NCBI GenBank assembly: GCA_023101725.1 | Contig: JALJCO010013417.1 | Span: 97,001-161,000, forward strand | DNA: 64,000 nucleotides | Reading direction: 5' to 3' | Origin: Atherinomorus stipes | Lineage: Eukaryota > Chordata > Actinopteri > Atheriniformes > Atherinidae | Shown: one piece after another, positions 57,914-64,000 of the stretch | Layout: each line of letters begins with the position of its first letter | How positions within the stretch are numbered: the first letter of the stretch is position 1 | Made by a program: the position numbers and the translations under genes | Notes under the pieces: model-generated | What the model saw: the letters and a program-made list of their open reading frames with translations, nothing else | Databases searched by the model: none | What the model was told of the DNA's origin: nothing

Positions 57914-58058
57914 GTCCCTTCCACTCTAGAACTGGTAACATTTCAGCCCGGTATGAGACGGACATCACTCCAGCCGGTTGGACCTTCTCCATCTGGGGCG
58001 TCATCTACACCTGGCTGACCCTGATGGTCGTTTTCCTGACATCCTTTGTCTGCAGAGG
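57914..58058 (+). CDS. TspO/MBR-like membrane protein, exon 2
   Basis: Acceptor GACTTCCAG precedes 57914 and donor AGAGG|GTAAGT follows 58058. The 145 bp encode [20 protein letters not shown], then [18 protein letters not shown]. The P-x-G-W-x-F-x-I-W-x-x-I-Y motif is the signature of TspO/MBR-related tryptophan-rich sensory proteins, where it starts a membrane helix. TspO relatives bind tetrapyrroles or sterols, but function in this distant subgroup is not established. Entry phase 1 and exit phase 2 agree with the neighbours. Confidence 0.85.
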
Positions 58059-58137
58059 GTAAGTGGGCTTTAACGGTGGCGCTACCCGTGACCTGCAGCA
58101 GCCTGCGCTGTGATCTGATAGCTGTCTCTGTGAACAG

Positions 58138-58233
58138 ATCCTGGGCTCAGTGTCTGCTGCCGTACGCCTTCTACTTCTGCTGGCTGATCAGCATGATCAC
58201 CAACATGGCCTGGCTCCTGCTGTGGGACAGGGA
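58138..58233 (+). CDS. TspO/MBR-like membrane protein, exon 3
   Basis: It lies between acceptor TGTGAACAG and donor GGGA|GTAAGT, with a 79-bp intron before it. The 96 bp encode WAQCLLPYAFYFCWLISMIT then NMAWLLLWDRE, two hydrophobic stretches rich in Trp and Tyr. The exon ends in phase 2 and is completed by the G opening exon 4 (GA|G, Glu). Confidence 0.82.
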
Positions 58234-58324
58234 GTAAGTCTGCTTCTGCACCGGGAAACTGGACTGGTTTCTGCTCAAGCGTCATCACATATATTACATT
58301 ATATTGTGTTAATATAATATAATA

Positions 58325-59320
58325 TACAGTCGGTACGGAAAGTATTCAGACGCCTTTCAACTTTTTACTCTTTGTTTCATTGCAGCCATTTGCTAAAATG
58401 AAAAAAGTTCATTTTATTTCTCAATAATGTCACTCAGCACCCATCTGGACAGAAAAAATAGGAATGTAGAAATTTTTGCAAATTTATTTTAAAAGAAAAC
58501 CTGAAATATCTCATGGTGATAAGTATTCAGAGCCTTTGCAGTGACTCATATTTAACTCATATTCTGTCCATTCCTTCTGATCCTCCTTGAGATGGTTCTA
58601 CTCCTTCATTGGAATCCAGCTGTGTTTAACTAAACTGATTGGACTTGTTTAAGAAAGACACACACCTGTCTATATAAGAGCTTCCAGCTCACAGTGCATG
58701 TCAGAGCAAATGAGGATCATGAGGTGGAAGGAACTGTCCAAGGAGCTCAGAGACAGAATTGTGGCGAGACACAGATCTGGACAAGGTTACAAAAGAGTTT
58801 CTGCAGCACTAAAGGTTCCTAAGAGCACGGTGGCCTCCATAGTCCTTAATGGAAGAAGTTTGGGACGACCAGAACTCTTCCTAGACCCGGCCGTCCAGCC
58901 AAACTGAGCAATGGTGGGAGAAGAGCCTTGGTGAGAGAGTAAAGAAGAAGCCAAAGATCACTGTGGCTGAGCTCCAGAGATGCAGTAGGGAGATGGAGAA
59001 AGTTCCACAAAGTCAGTATCACTGCAGCCTCCACCAGTCGGGGCTTTATGGCAGAGTGGCCCAATGGAAGCCTCTCCTCAGTGCAGACATATGAAAGCCC
59101 GCATAGAGTTTGCCAAAAACACATGAAGGACTCCCAGACTGAGAGAAATAAGATTCTCTGGTCTGATGAGACCAAGATTGAACTTTTTGGAGTTCATTCT
59201 AAGCGGTATGTGTGGAGAAAACCAGGTACTGCTCATCACCTGCCCAATACCATCCAAGTGAGATGGTGGTGGAGATATGTTGGGGGTGTTGCTGAGGGAA
59301 GGACGACTGGTTGAGTTGAA
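58325..59320 (+). mobile_element. Tc1-like transposon in intron 3, 3' part lost
   Basis: Starts TA|CAGTCGGTACGGAAAGTATT then CAGACGCC, a Tc1-type end, followed by the usual leader and a transposase remnant. After about 59270 the sequence stops resembling a Tc1 gene smoothly and dissolves into G/T-rich text. The right inverted repeat is not found before exon 4. Confidence 0.85.
58686..59314 (+). pseudogene. Tc1-like transposase fragment
   Basis: From the Met at 58698: KELSKELRDRIVARHRSGQG, then KRVSAALKVPKSTVASIV, the N-terminal helix-turn-helix of Tc1 transposases. GRSLGRPE follows, corresponding to the GRPR hook. The frame then breaks with a stop near 58905. About 59150-59190 shows WSDETKIELFG, which contains the second catalytic Asp of the DDE core, and RYVWRKPGTAHH. 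The first Asp and the final Glu segments are not readable. A dead copy. Confidence 0.85.
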
Positions 59321-60250
59321 GGAAAGATGAAGCGGAGTAAGAGTTGGAGAGTTAGGTTGGCTAGCTGGGCCGAAGGTTCTTGATGGTGTGGGGGGCTTGC
59401 GGCGGCCGCGCCCTGTTTGGTGGGCTGGGTGCCGGAGGGGGGGAGAGAACCAGAAGATCCCTTTTTTTTTTTTTTTTTTTTTGAATAGGGTAGATGATGG
59501 TGATTGGAGGTTGAATAAAAAAAAAATAAAATAAAATAGAAGAGGAAGTATAGTAATGGGTTGGGGGGGGGAATTGGATATTTTTTGTGGGTGGTGGGTG
59601 GGGGGTGGGTGGGGTGTGGTTATTTTGTTTTGTGTTTTTGGGATGGGAGGTGTGGGGGGGAGATGTCGTTTGTGTGCAGTGGGGTGGTGGGGGGGTGGGG
59701 GATTGGTGGGGTGGGTGGTTGTGATATGAGCTATTGTGTGAGTATTTGTTGGGTTTTTTCGTTTGTTTTTTTTGTTTGGGGGGGGGGAGGATGTTTTGTG
59801 TGAGGGGTTGGTTGATATTTCCGTCCTGCTGTTAGTGGTGGTTGTGTCCCCATATGCATTTTCTCCCACTGTGACGGAGAAGAAGGGTGTTTCCTACCTG
59901 CCCCCTCATGTATGCATTGGTCGTCTCGGTTTGCGGTTTTTTGTTGTGCGGTTGCGTGTTGGGGGTTTTGTGGTTGGTGTTTTTGTGTTTTTTTCCCTCC
60001 TTTGGGGGTTTGTTTTGGGGGGCTGTGTCGCCTTCTGGGGGGGGAGTTTGTTTGTGACTTCCGTGTGCATGGGGGGTGTTTACGTTTGGATGGGGTGGGG
60101 TGGGGGATGTGGGTGAAAGTGGGGTGGGAGAGTAAAGAAGAAGAACGTTTTGGTGGGGTGGGTGGGGGAAAAGACGGGTGAATATGATATAAAGAGAAAG
60201 AGAGTTGGATTGGTAAAGTTGATTAAAGTTGCGGTGATGGGTAAATTGAA
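59321..60250. other. G/T-rich block of doubtful sequence quality
   Basis: Extreme G/T bias on the + strand with many G and T homopolymers (for example T22 near 59461). It starts exactly where Tc1 transposase coding sequence should continue. Open frames within are low-complexity Gly/Val/Trp/Cys text and not genes. Likely poorly resolved sequence rather than a real satellite. Confidence 0.6.
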
Positions 60251-60520
60251 GACGAGAGAATAGGGGATGGTGAATGATTAATATCGATGCAACATGGAAA
60301 TCCTGGAGGGACTGATTGGTCCTGATTGGTTGGATGAAATGTCAGAACAATGGCACTCCCGTCGGTCTTAAAGTATCTGAACTGGAGGGAGGGAAGATGA
60401 AATCTCAGGAGGAATTACAGCCCAACATGTTTAACTGGTTCCGTATGAAGAGAGACAAAGACGGAAGTGACACATAATGATTACACCTCCATCAACCGTC
60501 CTGTTTCTTCTGGTTTACAG

Positions 60521-60665
60521 GTTGATGCTGGCTGCTCTGGTCGTCTTGATCCTCATTGTGATTTCCAACTACGGCGCTTTGTTCTTCTGTTGCTTTGCAG
60601 CAGATTATTATGGGCTGTGGTTGCAGACGTACCACAGGAAGACTCTGGCCTGTCTCAGGATTCTG
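60521..60665 (+). CDS. TspO/MBR-like membrane protein, exon 4
   Basis: Acceptor TGGTTTACAG is followed by [20 protein letters not shown], then [15 protein letters not shown] and [12 protein letters not shown]. It ends in phase 0 at CTG|GTAGGT. The exon adds one long membrane helix and a loop. The preceding intron (58234-60520) carries a Tc1-like element and a corrupted-looking block. Confidence 0.82.
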
Positions 60666-60734
60666 GTAGGTCGCTGCGCGGTCATAGCCACCTCCGTGCT
60701 GTCAGAATAACAGCATGCTGTGTGCTTCTATCAG

Positions 60735-60880
60735 GTCCAGAACGGGCTGGCGGTCTACGCTACGTGGACGTCCATCGCCTCCCTGATCAACTTCTGCCTG
60801 GTTCTCCATCTGTGGGGGGTTGAGAAGAGCACGGCGGCCACAGCCTGCCTCTGCATCCTGTTTGCAGAGGTGGTAGCATG
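60735..60880 (+). CDS. TspO/MBR-like membrane protein, exon 5
   Basis: Starts after acceptor TTCTATCAG, 69 bp beyond exon 4, and ends at GCATG|GTAAGC in phase 2. It encodes [20 protein letters not shown], then [14 protein letters not shown] and [13 protein letters not shown]. The N-G-L-x-x-Y-A-x-W-x-S-I segment fits the Trp-rich fourth helix of the family. Together the five exons give 210 residues. The rest, expected to hold the last helix and stop, is not convincingly present. A frame at 61416-61521 after TTTTTAAG is phase-compatible but lacks family features. No symbol is assigned. Confidence 0.82.
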
Positions 60881-60939
60881 GTAAGCTAGCTCAGCTCAGA
60901 CTCCTGTCGTTGGGATTTCTTTTAGGACTTTTTCAGAAA

Positions 60940-61315
60940 TTAAAGGGGAAGTTAGTTTTTTCCCAACCTGGATCTATTTTCTAGCATGAAATCCGTTCAT
61001 TTCCTCACCCAGACAGTTTTGGTGGAACTTGAATTCCTTCAGGAGATATTTAGATCCACTCCAGATCAGCGTGTGTCCCATATGATGGACGCACTCGGAC
61101 AGAGAGGTTCTAGGACATGGCCAGCCTTTAAGGACAACCTGGGCCATTTTCTCCTCATTAATAGGTTTCACAATTCAGAAACTGTGCTTGAATTAACCTA
61201 CAGTTCCTAAAGAACATCTGAGTCCAGGTCTGAAAAGTCTGCGTGTTGTAGTTTTTACACAGAACCTTATTAAATGTTGTCAGTGGAAAATTATTTGAGT
61301 GGAATTGCCCTTTAA
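60940..61315. mobile_element. Possible MITE with TTAAAGGG ends in intron 5
   Basis: TTAAAGGGGAAGTTAG at left and AATTGCCCTTTAA at right form short inverted ends. TTTTTTCCCAACCTGGATCT near the left end is also close to TTTTTTTCCAACCTGGAGCT at 55640, suggesting relatedness to the sequence before the foldback element. Confidence 0.45.
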
Positions 61316-62130
61316 GCCAAAATCAAAGCAGAAGTTGGGAAAGGAGTTGCTGCTAACATCAGCCTCGTTTCTTATGTTGGGGGGTTCATGTTGACTTTTT
61401 CATTTTGTTTTTAAGGAGTAAAAGCGTCCCCACTGTGATTCCACCTTCTTTCCTGCTGAAAGCTGAGGATGTAGCTGCTGCTTTCTCTCATGTTTTCTGT
61501 CTCATCATGCTGATACTTTAATGTAGCTGCTGCTCTCCTGCACATGCGCACACGGAGCTGACAAACTTACTTTAGCTTCATCTGACATCAATGATGGGGG
61601 GGCTAATCAGACCTCGGACTTCACACACACACTCGCTCACACACCACACCAACGGGAGCTAAGCTAAACCGTTGCACATTCATGGTGCGTTCAAGTGCTG
61701 GTAGAAAGCTGGGTCATTTGGTTTTCATCAGATTTTTTTTTTCAGGAAAAGGTGGTTAAACGGTAAATTCATACCCGGGGCTGGACTCCAAACATCCGGG
61801 GCTGAAGCTGCGGGAAAATCAGCTGGCGACACCACTGTTCTAGGATCAGTTCCTATAACTACCCATCCCGAGTTTAGTTACCAGAACTACCTTCTCCATC
61901 AGCCTGTGTTCGCACATGAGGGAGGAGCTTGATAGGAACCATGTTTGACACAATCGTCTGAGACAGACACATTTATGCCCCAGATCATCTGATACAAAAC
62001 TGAGCTTTCTCATCTCTTTTATTCAAAGCTATTATAAAGCTAGCTTACCAGCTTTCCCTCCCTTTCCCTTGTTAAAGGTTGAATATGGAATACGGACAGA
62101 ACAGCGACATCACGTGTGTCTAGGTTGTAT
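61316..62130. other. Downstream of exon 5, no confident feature
   Basis: A T-rich acceptor-like TTTTTAAG at 61415 opens a phase-compatible 35-codon frame to TAA at 61519, a weak candidate last exon. The rest has GTTCCTATAACTACC-type repeat fragments (about 61850). Confidence 0.35.
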
Positions 62131-62700
62131 ATGCAAAGGGAGAAAAACAACTCCAGGCGGGGGGAAGGCAGAATTTGCCGAAAGGGAAGAGAACAAAAGA
62201 TTGAAGCAAGTCAAAAAAGAAAAGGAAAGGGGGGAAAAAATGAAAGGTAAAGTAAGCCATTTAAGAAAAAAAGTTAGTTTACCGAGAAAGAGGGAAAGTG
62301 GCGATTTTTGGGTTTTTTTCCGCGGGAAAAATTTTTATGGGGGTATATTTAGAAATTTCTTCAAAAAAAATTTCCTGGTTTTTTTTCTCTCCTCGGGCCA
62401 TTCCTCCAAAAAAAAAAAAACTCTCTCAGGGGTTATGAAGTGGTTGCTTCTTGGTTCCTCGTGTCTACTCTTTAGAACAAGACAGATGATGAAATAAATA
62501 ATATATCGAAACAGAGAACGTGTTAGGTTGGAATGGAGTGGGGGGGAGAGGGAAATAAAAGAAAAAAAAAAAACAAAATCAAATAATTTAAAATTTATTA
62601 TATAATTAAATTTAATTTTAATGAAAAATTTATTTTTTGTATTTTAATTCCCCTTACAATCCTGAAGAGGAAATGTATAAGAAAAAATAATGTATTTTTA
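62131..62700. other. Homopolymer-rich block of doubtful quality
   Basis: Long A, G and T runs and broken motifs resemble the blocks at 56.5 and 59.3 kb, followed by a very AT-rich stretch. No feature supported. Confidence 0.5.
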
Positions 62701-62745
62701 GATAAATATTATATATTTCCAATCTTAACCTTTCGTTGAAGTGCA

Positions 62746-62778
62746 CCCGGACACTTTAGTTGAACTAAAGTGTCCGGG
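62746..62778. other. Perfect 16-bp inverted repeat, 1-base centre
   Basis: CCCGGACACTTTAGTT is followed after one G by AACTAAAGTGTCCGGG, an exact hairpin of 33 bp. No run of T follows, and a terminator role does not apply in a eukaryote. Confidence 0.93.
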
Positions 62779-63339
62779 CAGTAGCCACAGGTTCTACGGC
62801 CACACTTTGCAGCTGTATTTGGGTTAAATGAGTATAAAATAATCGCTTTTGGACATTTCAATATAGTTCTGGATTGGGGACGTGTTCCATTGTGATGGAT
62901 TTAATAATGAATTGGTACACTCCCATTGTAATAGTTCTTGTCATTATTACGATCTCGGGAAAACAGTTGGCGGGGTGGACGAAGCAGAGATCACGCAAAG
63001 TTCTACCAATCACCAAACATCTACGTATCTCAGTTCCTATGGAACCCTGAAAAGACCCTGCCTCAGAGTAGGAGCTACAGAGGTTCTAGGAACTGATGGT
63101 TGAAGTTCCTGGTTCCTATGTGTCTGAATGCGCCAAAAAACAGCCTGGTTCCCAAAAAGGTTCTAGGGACTCCAGAAGGTTCCTACAGTCCGAAAGCACC
63201 TAATGTAAGTGATGCGGGCAACCTCGCACAGCCTCTAAATGAGGCATTATCTGCCACAAACTCCGTCATTTTACCAATGTTTGGTTACCAAACATCAAAT
63301 CCTGCTGCTTCACCCCACCTGTCTGATTGGCCTGGCATC
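62779..63339. other. Interspersed-repeat debris
   Basis: GGTTCTAGGAACTGATGG and GGTTCTAGGGACTCCAGAAG motifs (63080-63180) resemble ends of DNA elements common in fish. Related GTTCTAGGATCAGTTCC sequence lies near 61838 on the same strand. No complete element or gene is defined. Confidence 0.4.
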
Positions 63340-63900
63340 ACACCACCACAATCTCCTCCCTCCTAACTGGCAAACGACTGATCAGCCACACCTGGAGCTG
63401 CTTCCTGCAGCTATAAAAGAGCTCACACACGTTCAGTCATTGGCAACTGTTGTCCTTAGTGTGTTTCATTTGTGGTTTTTGGTGACTTTAGTTTGGGTAA
63501 CTTTGTCGTTTTTAGTTTTTGATTTCCAGGTGTTTTAGTTTGGGTAATGAGTAAATCCTGGATTCCCTTTTCTTTGTTTGTAATCTGCACTGGTAGTTTG
63601 GAGTTGGAATAGCTCGGCCGTGTGTTGTTGAAGTTGGGTTTTGGTGCAGGTTTTATTTTTGGTGCTGCTCGTTCCCTTTTTGGTTCATAGACTAGGTTTG
63701 TGTTGGTTTTCCACGTTTGGTTTCCTTTCAGTGTTCGGCCTTGTCTGTCTTTTTCTTTGTTCCTTTGAGCAGCATCTCTAACCCCATCTCCTTTTTTGGT
63801 TACAGTTTTCCAGGTTATGTGTTTATGCCTTATCACCTCCTGAACAATAAACATCTTACTCCACCTTTTCCACCTTTCCATTTGTGGTGATCCACAAATC
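63340..63900 (+). mobile_element. Possible solo LTR
   Basis: A TATAAAA box (63412-63418) followed by a G/T-rich stretch of about 430 bp and AATAAA (63846-63851) has the layout of an LTR or a short transcript. ACAAATGATCCGTCC after it resembles the junction downstream of fish gypsy LTRs. No matching second LTR or TG...CA boundary is established. Confidence 0.35.
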
Positions 63901-64000
63901 ACCACAAATGATCCGTCCTTATTTACAGACATGCGACACCATAGCAAGTAAATAACAGTGACATCATCAAAGCTGCCGCAGTAAAAACAGGGTCTGTAAA

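Noticed and set aside
59078..59869. A 263-codon minus-strand Pro/Thr/His-rich frame
   Set aside because: It lies in the G/T-rich low-quality block opposite the Tc1 fragment; low-complexity text only.
63456..63947. A 163-codon minus-strand Lys-rich frame
   Set aside because: It is the complement of a G/T-rich LTR-like stretch, with low complexity and no family resemblance.

Overview
The window looks like teleost fish nuclear DNA. The evidence is one multi-exon gene with short exons and GT-AG introns, a chromosome-type interspersed-repeat population (L1-like LINE, Tc1-like and hAT-like DNA elements, a Ty3/gypsy element with an LTR, SINE-like and foldback elements of kinds common in fish), and very long tandem arrays. 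I see no bacterial, viral-genome or organellar organisation, and no tRNA, rRNA or CRISPR array.

About half of the 64 kb is tandem repeat. From left to right these are: a 29-bp minisatellite (1-4615); a 24/48-bp array (9078-9803); a 28-bp array (10177-10460); a decamer array (10531-11098); a 57-bp array of about 56 copies (16763-19959); and a 20-bp satellite of about 1,125 copies. The satellite lies in two blocks (22128-31276 and 32806-46165), split by a 1,529-bp hAT-like insertion with a near-perfect 8-bp target duplication. Nearly all long open frames in the first 46 kb are by-products of these arrays and are not genes.

Between the arrays lie decayed mobile elements: nested MITEs at 7.4-8.2 kb, an L1 ORF2 3' fragment at 12.2-13.8 kb, and a THAP-domain remnant with inverted flanks at 14.5-15.6 kb. 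There is also a triplicated poly(A)-signal/GT-tract module at 11.57-12.0 kb. Two weak gene traces exist: a possible terminal exon at 8255-8356 and possible exons beside the 57-bp array.

From 46.5 to 51.35 kb there is a 5'-truncated Ty3/gypsy element with protease remnant, RT, RNase H, integrase broken by one frameshift, a polypurine tract and a 973-bp 3' LTR.

The only convincing host gene is on the + strand at 52433-60880. Five exons with matching phases give 210 residues of a multi-pass membrane protein. It carries a TspO/MBR-type (tryptophan-rich sensory protein-like) signature, and its 3' end is not identified in the window. Its introns hold many repeats, including a second copy of the nested MITE pair seen at 7.4-8.2 kb, a Tc1-like transposon and several foldback elements. 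Three blocks (about 56.5-57.0, 59.3-60.25 and 62.1-62.7 kb) look like unpolished or corrupted sequence.
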